A stretch of 64,000 nucleotides of DNA. It comes from Malania oleifera. Lineage: Eukaryota; Streptophyta; Magnoliopsida; Santalales; Ximeniaceae. The notes below the pieces were generated by a model that worked only from the letters and a program-made list of their open reading frames with translations, was not told where the DNA came from and did not search any database. The position numbers and the translations under genes are program-made. The stretch covers positions 31,360,214 through 31,424,213 of the forward strand of contig NC_080417.1 in NCBI RefSeq assembly GCF_029873635.1. The letters are read 5' to 3'. Below are positions 37,980 through 49,800 of the stretch, piece after piece; the stretch's first letter is position 1; the number at the start of each line of letters is the position of its first letter.

Positions 37980-38310
37980 TATATATATATATATAAGCTT
38001 CCACGCAAGCCACGTGGCCGTTAAGCAATAGAGAAGAAGAAAAAATCTCGACGCACGACGCATGTGATGCATATATTTGTATATTTATTTTATGATGGGA
38101 AAGGCAGAAGCCAGAGCCATCGCTGTTTGGCACGTGACACAGCTCCTCTGCGGGCCCCATCTCCCAGGCTTTTGCCCACCGCTTTTCTGTTGCTTCGAAA
38201 TTGAATATGTCGCAAACAGAGACTTGACCCGAATGCCGCGGCCACAACGGACAAGACAACAGCAACTTGCGCCACCCACGTACTTTTTCTTTTACCTAAC
38301 CTTTTAAAAT
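37980..38310. promoter_or_regulatory. GC-rich island with G-boxes, function unknown
   Basis: About 330 bp stand out from AT-rich surroundings. Two CACGTG G-boxes (GCCACGTGGCC near 38010, GGCACGTGAC near 38129) flank a TATATATA run and a GGGCCC. Open frames occur on both strands (for example 38085-38279 minus) but use GTG starts, overlap each other and match nothing known. It may be a promoter remnant or captured DNA. No adjoining gene found. Confidence 0.3.
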
Positions 38311-38744
38311 TTTTAATAACCTTTTTTTCTAAAAAAAAAATTTATAAAAAAATGAGAATTTTGTTTGAAAAAAAAAAAATTGAGAAAATTTATTTTCTAA
38401 GATTATGTGTTATTTAAAAATAAAAAATAAAAAAATAATTATTTTTCATAATTAAACATACTCTATATTGTGCAATATCTCAAAAATTTAAGTTTTGCAC
38501 CTTCCTAAATCAAATTCTGCAATAAATCTTAAAATTTATTTCATTTTTAGATCATTTTTCTCACCATATATTTACACACACACATCTTATGAGTCTTATT
38601 TTATGATTGTGCAAAATATAAAAAATTTTATATCATAGACACAATAAAACTGTAAAAATTTTTATTGTTTGATCCTCTTATTATTTTATTTAGTTTTTTT
38701 GTTTTTTAAAAAGTTATAAATTTTGTAATGAATAGAGTATTATC

Positions 38745-39110
38745 GTCAACTCCAGCACGTCCAACTCAATGTCACAGACATGTTGGAACTGACCTCACTT
38801 GATTTGGAGCTCGTATTCCTGACTTGTACACCTGAGTGCTTAAATCAACTAAGTGTAGACTTACTTGTTTGTTTTCTAAGTTTGCTTCTAAATGTCTAAT
38901 TTTAAGTCAGGGAGGAGTTTTTGGGCACCGTCGGCCTCGGTACATCCAGCTCAATGTCACGGACATGTTGGAACTAATCCCGCTCAGTTTGGAACTCGTA
39001 TGTCTAACTTGGACACCTAAATATTGAAATCAATTAAGTATAAATCTACTTGTTTGTGATATAAGTTTGCTTCTAAGTGTCTCATTTTTAACTGATTAAT
39101 TTATATGACA
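38745..39110. repeat. Two-copy tandem repeat, 185-bp period
   Basis: CTCAATGTCAC-GACATGTTGGAACT at 38766 recurs at 38951. The following AAATCAA-TAAGT and ACTTGTTTGT segments recur with the same spacing. Copies differ at many positions, so the duplication is old. No coding sense. Confidence 0.8.
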
Positions 39111-40440
39111 GATTATTCCAACCAATCAATAATGATTACATCCTAATTTTATTTTTATACTCAAAATTATCAAATCATTATGAAGATTAAAATACCAATA
39201 TGATGCAACAAGATTTTCAATATTTGATGCTTGAATGATCAATTTCTTTTCATGTCATTTTGGTCAAAATTTTGCAAAAAATAAAAATAAAAACTGGAGT
39301 CAAACTTCTAGAATTGAAATGCTCCCATAAAGAAGGTCAATGCTTCAAATGCATATTTATTTATTTATTTATTTATCTATTGTCTTGTGGGGTTTTATTA
39401 TTTTAATTATTTGATCAATCATCATCTCAAGTAAGTGATGGTGGACATCAATGCAACTTTAACCATTGATTATTATTGCATTTTTAAAATTAATTATTAA
39501 ATAATGTATTCCATTAATTAGACAATTATACATAATGATTGTATGCATAATAATATGAACATAATAGAATGTAACTAACATCAAGTTATTATTTTCTAAA
39601 AGACTACTATAATTTTAGTCTTAATTTTTGACCAGACAATGAGGCGTTTAATTTTGGTTGTAGCATTTGTATGAAATAAATTAATAATAATAAATATTTT
39701 TTTGTTTATTTTATTGTATAAATAATTTTAATTTTAATTTCTAATTTTTAAATAATTAAAAAGTTTCATCATATTTTTTAAAAATTAAAATTATTTTTAA
39801 TTAGTTTAAAATTTAAAAATAAAAATCTAAATTATTTTGTACACTTAAATAATCTCTTTGCTACATGTTTGGTACAAATGAATGGAATGGAATGGAATCG
39901 AATAAATTCTTTCCATTTAAGTTTTCATTTCGTTTCTTTACTATCATTCCATTAGCAAACATATTATTTTTTTACTTTTTTAATACGAATGTTGAGAAAC
40001 TAAACTATAAAATAAAATTTTTATAAGTTTTTAAAAAATTTAAAATAAAAATTGATAATTAATAGTTTGATCTATCAATGATTTGGTTCGATTGCTCGAT
40101 TCAACTGATTCTCATAACGTTAAAATTTGAAATAAATAAATTTTTATTTAAATTTAAATTTAGTGTGTAGAAAACACATTTCATTAATATAGAACAATCA
40201 CTCAAAAACATTATTATTTTATAATTTTAGGATATATTATATATTGATTGGATTGGAATTATTATGAATCCACAAATATTAAAATTTGAAACTAATTAAA
40301 TAAAACAAAACTTAAAAAAAAAAAAAGGGGGCGGGCGGGGGTGGGGGGAAAGACGAATTGAACAAATCGAATTAACTGAATATTTGAATGAGTTTGAATT
40401 ATTTATAAGAATCGCTTAGTTTTCAAATATTTTTTAACCA
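39111..40440. other. AT-rich intergenic DNA with a small MITE-like palindrome
   Basis: A ~100-bp palindromic piece (39866-39965) runs from TGTTTGGTACAAATG to CATTAGCAAACATAT and contains GGAATGGAATGG. A G-run (40327-40348) precedes the promoter. No gene recognised. Confidence 0.5.
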
Positions 40441-40449
40441 CCCTAACGA

Positions 40450-40600
40450 ACCAATGGTGGGATGCTGGTTGAGGCTTGTTGGGCCCTAAAAATCACATGC
40501 GGGCCCATCTTTGTCCGGCCCAATCTCTGACGTCCACGGCTCCACGGCCCCACCCAACCTTCGCCCACTATAAAACATCCCTCGTCCCCACATCAGTTCT
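40450..40600 (+). promoter_or_regulatory. Promoter of the Sec14-type gene
   Basis: TATA box TATAAAA at 40569-40575; transcription likely starts about 30 bp downstream, near 40600. Three TGGGCC site II elements in either orientation (40480-40485, 40502-40507, 40517-40522) and a CCAAT box (about 40451) lie upstream. Site II elements are typical of plant housekeeping promoters. Local GC is raised compared with the DNA to the left. Confidence 0.7.
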
Positions 40601-40760
40601 CTCTCTTTTCCGTAGTTGACATAAATTAATATTCTCCGGAGAACCCAATCGGACGTACCTCTCTCTCTCTCTCTCGTTCTCCTTCGCTCTGGCCAGAATG
40701 GAAATCTTAGTTTGAGGGAGAAGCTCTTGCTCAGACTCCACCGGGTACCTTCGTTGCTTG

Positions 40761-40795
<35 letters not shown>

Positions 40796-42782
40796 AGTTC
40801 TGTACCTGAAACGTTTGGTTCTTCTTGTTTTTGTTTTTATTTTTGCTGTTTGTTTTTAGTTCTTATTCTGCTTGCAAATTTCAGTACTTCATGCTTCCTG
40901 TCCAATCAGCTTTTCTTGGTTGGATTGTAGTATGGCATCCGTGAGCTTCCGGTGGATAATGGTGCTCTTCTTTTGAAATGTGTTTACTTAGATTATAGTA
41001 AATTGACGACATATAGCTCTTGTGGAAATTTGGTGGCTCATTTCTTAGATCTGCTGGTTCATTTCTTTGTTGTTCTTGGAACTGATCCTGTGTTGGTGCT
41101 GTCTGCGACGATATTGTCAGTATGAAGGATTTGTTCTTATTTAGGGCCTTGTTTTGATTTAATTTCAATTCTTCCCTGTTGCCAATATTTTAATATCGAA
41201 GATTAATGTGTTTTGAGTGGTCATTCTGCACCCACGTACATATACGACCGCATCTATGGTCTGCGGAGAGATTCAAACCATCCTTCTTTTAAATTGATCT
41301 GGATTGCTTTTAAATGCTTGGTTTGGTAGTCTCCTGGACTAGATATTCTTTTGGTTAATGTGTTCACTTCTTAGTGAACACAAGTGACTAAGCTAGCAGC
41401 TTGTGTTTGATAATTGTTCATTCATATTGTGTTAATATTTTCCTTGTTTTGGCTTTGATTTTTGCCAGTGAAAATGGGGTTGATTAATGTGATTATAAAT
41501 TATATCCCGTTTCATGTAATCTTGTTGCTGTTGAGATTTCTAAGTGGAGTTTCATCATTGTAGGTGTTCATTATGTTCTGAAGAACATCATGGTGTTGGT
41601 ACTATTTATGAGGATATTATAGCAAAAACCAATGCTAATGATGCTGATTTGCAATCTCAAATGTTTTCTAGACTTCTTTTTAGGCAATGTGCTGTCTTTA
41701 ATAAGTGCAGATTTCGTACTCTGAGAACTGTATCTACCATGAGGATTTAAGCATAAATGAAATACCAGTGTATGTTTGGTTGCAGTGTAGTTATACTTAT
41801 CTTGTGGTCATTCCTTGTGTAGTTTGTTTTAATAAGATTGATGTCTATTCTCTAAATTCAAAGCTACACTCGAAAAGGCTCACAATTCATGTATATAGAT
41901 AAGCTAGTTTCCTGAATTCTAGAGAAACACATTTGCTTAGTCTATTGTGCATAATTTACCCAATTTATTTAGTAGGAATGAAATTAAAATCAAATAAATT
42001 ATAAAATCAAATTCCAATAAAAAAAATCTCAGTTGTTTCCAAAATGATGCATAGGGATTCCAGGTGGCCCTTTCCTCCATGATGATCTCTCTCTTTCTCT
42101 GCATCACACTCACATCCAATATCCTTTTTCATGGTATATAGAAATGTATATATATATATATATATATATATATTAATAGTTACCAATTTTGGAATTGTTA
42201 AGTTAATACACTTTTTCCAATTCCTGCCTGACTGAGTTTGGTGGGAAAGCATTCTAAGTTATTTCCTCACATTCATTTACCGAAGAAAGCAATGGTGAAG
42301 TACTGAAAAGTTCACATGGTCAATAATCATCTTAGAATATTTGGAACTTCGATCATGATCCTGATAATTTCATCTTTCCGGTCATATGCCTAAAATAGTT
42401 TAAGGCATCATGATATTTCAAATGTCAATTTAAATGGAACAAAAATCCATTATTTCTCTGGGTACTTTATCCCATCTGCTTCTTAAGTCTATAGCAGGAG
42501 AGCCACAAATCCATTCTCATCCTCCCACTAATATTGAACATTTTCTGAGCTGCTGCCATTTCTTTGGATTATTTTTAGGTGTCGGCTGCTATTCTACTTG
42601 TGCACGTATCTTTTTAACTATCATATCAACTTTAATTTACGCAACGAAGCATTGATTTATTAAATATGAGTTTCCATGGATAAAAAAAATCACTTTTACT
42701 GAAGAAAGACAATGTTTTGGAGCTTGTAAAGTGTACTTACTGAAGGTTCTTTGGTATAGGTTGAACTCCCTCAGTAGTCACT
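40600..42782 (+). other. 5' leader with a long intron and an upstream ORF
   Basis: The leader is rich in CT repeats (40660-40676, 40762-40794). It contains a 5-codon ORF, ATG 40698 to TGA 40715 (MEILV). A donor CCGG/GTACCT at 40744 and acceptor TTGGTATAG at 42759 would join the leader to the start exon and place 23 nt before ATG 42783. Another acceptor-like TTGTAG lies near 41563, so an extra leader exon is possible. Splice choices are inferred. Confidence 0.5.
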
Positions 42783-44641
42783 ATGTTTCATTGGAGGCAG
42801 TCTCAGAATCACCAAGAGAATGATTCTTCCCAAAAAGATGCAAAGGTACTGAGAATGTCATCCACGTCAAAAATATTTGAGCTGCTCAGTTGTTTGTCTT
42901 TATCTGTAAATAAGAACACTATTGCATTATTAGTGCTTTGAGAGTAGTTTTAATATACTTTCTCAACTAGCAGGTCCATGAACTCAAGGCTGCTGTTGGT
43001 CCACTCTCTGGACGTAGTTTGCAGTTCTGCACTGATGCTTGTCTGAGAAGATATTTGGAAGCTAGCAACTGGAATGTTGATAAATCAAAGAAAATGCTGC
43101 AAGAGACACTAAAGTGGAGGTCAACTTATAAGCCTGAGGAAACACGTTGGGTAAGTTAAGTAAATCATTCCATGCATTTCCTGGACAATGGACTCAAATT
43201 AGGGCTATGCATGCTGCAGGTATTTGTTTCCTCGTCATTATTCCTTTTTCTTTACTTACAATGTTGCATCTTTGTAGCCAAGTTATTTCATCATCTATTA
43301 TAGAATTTGTAGATTTCTTTTCTGCATTACCAATGCCTCCATGCTCTTTTTTCCGTAATCTTGCTTTATAATCAATTTATTTCCCAGTTTGCTTTAATTG
43401 GTTAATATTCTTTGTAATGTTATTCTCAAAATCTCTTTGAAAAAAATTTGGTTGGCAGTCAAAACTTGCTGTGGGCAGGACTAAATAATGGGCTTCTGAT
43501 CTTTTGTGCGTTTTGATGATAATTCTTTTATTGAACTTGATCCATTAAGGCCTTTATTCACAATATATACCTATATCAATGATAATAGGCTTCCAATCTT
43601 TTGTGCGTTTTGATGATAATTATTTTATTGAACTTAATCCATTAAGGCTTTTATTCACAATATATACCTATTTCATGATCAGGATGAAGTAGCCCATGAA
43701 GGTGAGACTGGCAAAGTGTCCAGAGCAGACTTTCACGATCGACTTGGGAGAACGGTCCTTATAATGAGGCCAGGGATGCAGGTATGGGTGTAGCTTTTCT
43801 ATCTGAAGAAATTTACTATGTTGTTTTCTGCAAAAAATTAATTTATCCCCGAGTAAATATCACCCCTTTTGCAGAATACTACATCAGCAGAAAATAATAT
43901 CCGCCATTTGGTGTATCTTATAGAGAATGCTGTTCTTAATCTTCCCGAGGGCCAGGAACAAATGTCATGGTTAATAGACTTCACCGGATGGTCACTAAGC
44001 ACCAATGTCTCAGTCAAAACAGCCCGTGATATCACTAACATTTTACAGAATCATTACCCAGAGAGGCTTGCCATAGCATTTCTGTATAATCCACCAAGAA
44101 TATTTGAAGCCTTTTGGAAGGTTAGATCAGAATTCTTACTCTTCTAACTACATGTTTAATACCATTAAAAAAAAAAGAGATTACTATTCTATTTCCAACT
44201 CATTCCATTCCACGAACTGAACATGTAGTTTTTTGGGATTTTGGTAAGATATGATTTTTTTTTTAAACATTAGCTTGAACGTACTTCTTCACAGTGGTTA
44301 AGACTACTAGTAAACTTGGTCTGCTTCTGTCCCTGCAGATTGTCAAATACTTTCTGGATACAAAAACATTTCAGAAGGTGAAATTTGTTTACCCAAAGAA
44401 CAAAGATAGTGTGGAGCTCATGAGGTCACTATTTGATGTTGAAAACCTCCCAAGTGAGTTTGGGGGAAATGCTACATTGAAATATGACCACGAGGAATTC
44501 TCTAAATTGATGGCCCAAGACGACGTGAAAACTGCTAGCTTCTGGGGTTTCGAAGGGAAGCCCTGCTATGTTAGCAGTAATGGCTATTCTGGGGTTGAGG
44601 CGGCAAGAGAGGCAGTGAGAGTTGGACCACCAGCTAGCTAA
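42783..44641 (+). CDS. CRAL-TRIO/Sec14-type phosphatidylinositol-transfer-like protein
   Basis: Five coding exons, all phase 0: 42783-42845, 42974-43150, 43683-43781, 43875-44120 and 44339-44641, giving 295 codons plus stop. Every intron has GT-AG ends. Residues about 20-85 form the CRAL-TRIO N-terminal helical part (LRRYLEASNWNVDKSKKML) and residues about 90-260 the lipid-binding lobe (GRTVLIMRPGMQ, WLIDFTGWSLS, HYPERLAIAFLYNPPRIFEAFW, FGG near residue 240). It resembles the short Arabidopsis Sec14-like proteins such as At1g22180/At1g75170 (from memory), which lack GOLD or nodulin tails. Expected role: binding or exchange of phosphoinositide or other hydrophobic ligands at membranes. The gene appears intact. 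It converges with the AE7-like gene, with about 1.4 kb between them. Confidence 0.93.
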
Positions 44642-44860
44642 GCGCGCCCGCTATCAATGCCCAGAATGGTATGTGAAAATTAGAACCAAGTTGAGCGAGG
44701 GAGAATGGAGTCAAATTTATTTGCACATCCTTACTGCTAACCATGAGAGAGATCTTTAATTCCGCATGCTCTCTTGTTATTCTTATTATTCCACGATGAA
44801 GAAATAAGACTGCAATGATTATTGAACTCCCATTGGTAAATTTAATGCATATTTCTCATG
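44642..44860 (+). other. 3' untranslated region of the Sec14-type gene
   Basis: An AATAAG-type signal (44806-44811) with T-rich DNA around it suggests polyadenylation near 44830-44850. Inferred from composition only. Confidence 0.4.
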
Positions 44861-46019
44861 ATCTGAAATTGCCCTAGTTACTCTGATGGCAAGGTTTTCC
44901 TGTTTAATGTATTTTTTTTCTTGTTATTCTTGTGTTTTATGGCAACTTTGAGGGTGGCAATTTACCTAACCTGCTTTTATAGGGGAAAAGCTAAAGGAAA
45001 TTGTAGGTTACTTGAAATAAAAACTAGCTCTCTAATTAACTTCTATAAAATACCTAATAGTAATGTTTGAAAGTATGACTTTCGAGTATTGAATTTAGAT
45101 TTTATATCATATTTTATCTAAATCTATACAAATTCAGATTGAATGTTCAAGATTCATGCTCCCAAACTCAGTGAATGTAATAATCCACTCAATTATTACA
45201 GAACCTGTAGAGATTGGGAGAGCAACTTATCTAAATTGGATCCTAAGACTGAAAACCAATATATAATTTTTGGAATCTGTAAGGTTTCAAAATTTCATGT
45301 ATCTATGAAAAGAAATCTGTTTTTTTTTGTTTTTTCCAAAAAAAATAAAAATAAAAAAATTGCCAAGCTCTCTTGTTCAAGTCCTTAAAATTTTCAAAAT
45401 TTCAATCGAATTCCATGCTTTTTTGTCAAATTTCAAGCATTGTAAAATTTTAAAACCTTTAGAAGTCCATTGCCTTTTTATCAAATATTGGGAAGACCTG
45501 AGTGTTTCTCTGAACTAGTGGATGGTTTACTTAGTAAAACAATAAAACCCCCAACACAAGTTATATTTCCTGCCGAAAGTATGAGAACTGCCATGTAATT
45601 ACCATTTGTCTTAGATGGTAACTAGCTATTGAAGGCTGCCGCTAATAAAAAGCTCCAGAGTACGATTGCTGGCTCAGGATCATTAAACAGTTTGCTCATT
45701 TGGTGATGGGCCAGCACACTGCTCGTTCAAAATAAGGCTAACCAAATTGAACCTGGAGGTGAATCAGTTGGTGCAAGAAAACACTATACTATATATTAAT
45801 ATATATTATAATACATCAAGGCGCATTCACATTCTTCACTCCCCTCGTTACAAATGAGAAGTTGCTCGTCTCAAACACCACGCCCATGGCCATAACAACC
45901 AGCAAGTAACACCATCACCCCCACCCCCCAAGTCACATTCTCCTTATACTACATACCAAGAAGATCACATTAGTCGAGTGCTCCAGTATTATGCAACAGC
46001 TTCTATGACAGTAAGTTGA
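44861..46019. other. Spacer between the two convergent genes
   Basis: No separate gene seen. 45300-45520 is rich in A/T homopolymers. The 3' untranslated end of the AE7-like gene must lie in the right part, near 45800-46019. Confidence 0.5.
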
Positions 46020-46110
46020 TCAAAATTCACCATAGTAAAGGCACTCATCCACGAGCTGGTGAAGGTTCAGGTCTCCAGGGGGTCAGCAACTCAACGGCAA
46101 GCACACTTGA
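46020..46110 (-). repeat. Partial tandem copy of the AE7-like terminal exon
   Basis: This is a 91-bp imperfect copy of 46111-46201, the last coding exon of the AE7-like gene, lying directly downstream of its stop. The copy still reads [14 protein letters not shown] then TGA, matching [14 protein letters not shown]. It has no splice acceptor, so it should be 3' untranslated sequence. Roughly one base in five differs, so it is old. Confidence 0.85.
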
Positions 46111-46851
46111 TCAAAGTTCACTAGAGTAAAGGCACTCATCAACCAGTTGACGAAGGTTTGGATTCTCCAGGGCAGCAGCAACTCTTTCTTTGTCATTCAA
46201 CTGCTTGTTTACTGCAAATTAAAAGAGTGTGATACAGTAACAACAACTCTCTTCCTCACATGTCATGCATGTCTGTCTAAGGGCATTCTGGGAAAAATAA
46301 CTCAGTGATTAATGTTCGCTCCCTGAGATGCCCTAGGCATAGCATGCCCAAGACAACAAGATCCCTGTCCTGCATAATGCACACTAAATGGCCAAAACAG
46401 GATGGCTGGGTTCTTCATAGGGTCTCATCCTCCAGGAGGTGCTAATTCTATGATTGCTCAAATCAATAACTAATGCATTGTAGAGATGTAAAATGCAATT
46501 CAATACTTCATTCAACTCTACCTGATTCCTCGTTTGCATGAGATCCAGGAGACACTTTGATGTCAACCTGCAAAAAGACATTCAATCGAACAGTCAAAAC
46601 ACATTACAAAACCAGGCTGGATCTTCCACAAGCACTTGATATTAACATGGGGCGAAAGAGAGGGTTTTATTTCTTAATATATTGTGATATCAGTTGCACT
46701 ACTACAGTTGCTGTAAATCATTAACAATCAATCATTCAGAGTTGTGCAGATTTTGAATGGAAGGAATGCATTTACATGGATTCCCACCTACAAAGTCACC
46801 AGACCTGTGCATGGAATGCCCATTTATGTTTTTTTTTTCTTGGGGTTTTTT

Positions 46852-46882
<31 letters not shown>

Positions 46883-49800
46883 TTGTTTAATGTGTTTTCT
46901 ACATATTTTGTGGTCAGTGAAAAGATGATTTTGGGCAGTGGAGCTTTTTTTATTGTTCATTGACTGCTACAGAGTACCAAGTTCAGTGTAGCTTATTATG
47001 CTCCACTGCATGAAGAGTTTATATGAACTTCCTACATGTGGGCCCAACCTTGGCAACCATTAAAATTTACTTCATGCATGCATACCTGCCCAAACACCCC
47101 GATGTCATATTTGATTTCTAAATGAAATGAGGTGGAAATGGAATGGAATAGAAATTTTAAAATGGAGAAAATGAAGAAATCGAGTGATAAACGTGATTCC
47201 ATTCCATTATCACACACAAACACATGCAGTCACTGCACGAGTGACAGATTGACGGGTTCTTCATCTATAGCATGGATTATCGCATATTTAAGCACAAATT
47301 ATATTATGATAACATTTCTTACAAAATTAAGTAATATTTATAAAAGCTCAAAATTTTGCACCAATTCTTTAGTTATAGCTTTAACTCCTTCAGTATAGAG
47401 ATCTGCACATTTCTGTTCACAAGGAAAATGAGAAAACAATGAAAAGAGATAAATAAAGATATACATATCAAATGCCAATTAGAGGTGCTAGAAAAAATTA
47501 ACAAGCTGCTACTTGATGTGCATGATTAGGAGCCACCTATCATCACAAATGGAAGTTCCATCCTGTATAGGTGTCAATTGCAAACACCAATATATAAGCA
47601 TGCACAAAATGGGCTAATTTTCTAAAGATCACAGGGACGTCCAAAAGTTGTATATTATTCAGGCATACAATGCAACAATGTATCTGAGAAAATATTTACA
47701 TAATTGAACGACAATATCATGACTTTTTGAACTTTTTCTCCTGTATAGGTTGCAGTCTACATATTAATACCCTTGCACAAGCTCAACATCTTGGCAGAGC
47801 TATCATATCAAACTTAAAAGTAACTCAAATGTATTCTGAGAATTTTTTAATATCAGATTTTAGAGCTTTTCAGTTGTTAACAGGTTCCCACATGTTCTTG
47901 CCTTCAGCATTAGATGGAAGATATTGCACATCACAATAGCAACCGTAATATTCACCATTAGATAGGGAACATAACTTGAAGAAGAGACATAATGTTAAAA
48001 ATGGGCTTAAGCATAATATTCAAAATTCTAGCAACCAAACAGATCACAGTGAATTATTCACCAAATACACCAGTAAATCCAAGAAATTTTTTCTTGATGG
48101 TGAAAAACTTGACTGGAAACAATTGCAATTCAATCTAATGGACACAGCAACTAACCTTAAAATGTGGAGGAAAGAAATGTTTCAGTTTAACCCTCAGGCA
48201 CAGACCAATTACTGTTGCCATGCTGCAATGCTGGATGGTTGGCGTAAAAGTGATCCTGCAAATTAAAGAAACAATAACTACAGAATGAAAAGATGCAAAG
48301 GAATAATAGCTTGGACACCATCCTAAAAACTGAAAAATGGACCAATCGTAGCACAATCCTTTCATTGGCCCAAATAAATCCACCATGATGAATTGGCAAT
48401 AGATATTGGTGTTGGTCAATGCCTAAAGGAAATTAGCTGACACCAGGTAATACTAAGTCTTGACACTTTACAAAATAAAAGTTGTTGGTTGACCGATATG
48501 TAAAACAATTAAGCCAAACATCCCAAAAATATTTATCACATACTATCAGTCAACACGCCTTGAAGCTGCCTGTGACTGCAGAACGTACATGAATTGAACA
48601 TGGAAGCAATCAACACAAAACTATTAATTTTTTTTCCCTTTTGATTCTATCTCCAATTTTGCTCTAAACACTTATAAACTAACAGATTGTTTGGTTCGGT
48701 GGAATAACTATTCACTGGAATAAAATGGAATAAAGTTTAAATTTTGGGAATCAAGGGAATAGTTATTCCTTATATATTCCTAATTATTTCATTCAACATG
48801 TAATAAGAAAGTAATAGACACCCCCATGATGAAATTTATGAATAAAAATTCCTTGTTTATTCCTTATTATGAACTCATAAAATGTTTCACATTGTTATTT
48901 ATTTTATAGTAACAACATAATTTCTTGTAATTGTAACTAACCTACTAAAACTAATTTATTCATAGGAATAGACATTCTGCAAACCAAATGTAATCTAAAA
49001 TCTTTTTAAAATCCTATTTTTGCGAGTTGATGGTTGGTGGTTGGGATCAGTCTTTATCGAGTGGAGGTATATTTTTTCAATAGTGAAACAAAAATAAATA
49101 ATATATATATTTTCTAGCAGTAAATAAATAAATAAAACATAAGTTCAAGTCTTTTCTTCTCATGCCATGGTTGTGACCTTCGCTATCAGCTATGAAGCAG
49201 GGATATTTTTGAAAGGTGACCATTTTTTTTATTGTGCTAGATACTCAACATATCCCACTATATATCCAATATTCACATACAGGTATTCTGACTTTAACAC
49301 TGTATTCAATTTTTTTTTTTAGAATGCAGCTACATTTTATTTATGTGGAAAAAGAAGTAGCTAAACAATTAAAGAAGTCAACCCAATGCATGAAGAAGAA
49401 ACATAACATCTTTCATACATTGTCACCATCCCGTCCTTTCAGTATACAAATATATATTTTTTAATTTTAAATGTATCCCCAACATAAAATATCTTAATTT
49501 TTTCAAAATTTATCCGGTTTTTTTTTAGGGTAGTCCGGTGCACAAAGGTCCCACGCATGCAAGGTCCGGGGAAGGGGCAGACCACAATGGGTCTATAGTA
49601 CGCAGCCTTATCTTGCATTTTTACAAGAGCTGTTTTCACGCTCACACGGCAACAACCTTACCGTTGCGCCTAAACTCCCCTTCAAAATTTATCAGTGTGT
49701 GCCCATATCCATATCTTGTGTCCCAAATCCATATCTATGGGGTGGATAACAGCAATGGATAACTTAATCCTACATCACTATGCTTCAAGGTTTTCAGTAA

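Noticed and set aside
38085-38279. Two overlapping minus-strand frames in the GC-rich island
   Set aside because: They start at GTG, overlap each other in different frames and resemble no family I know.
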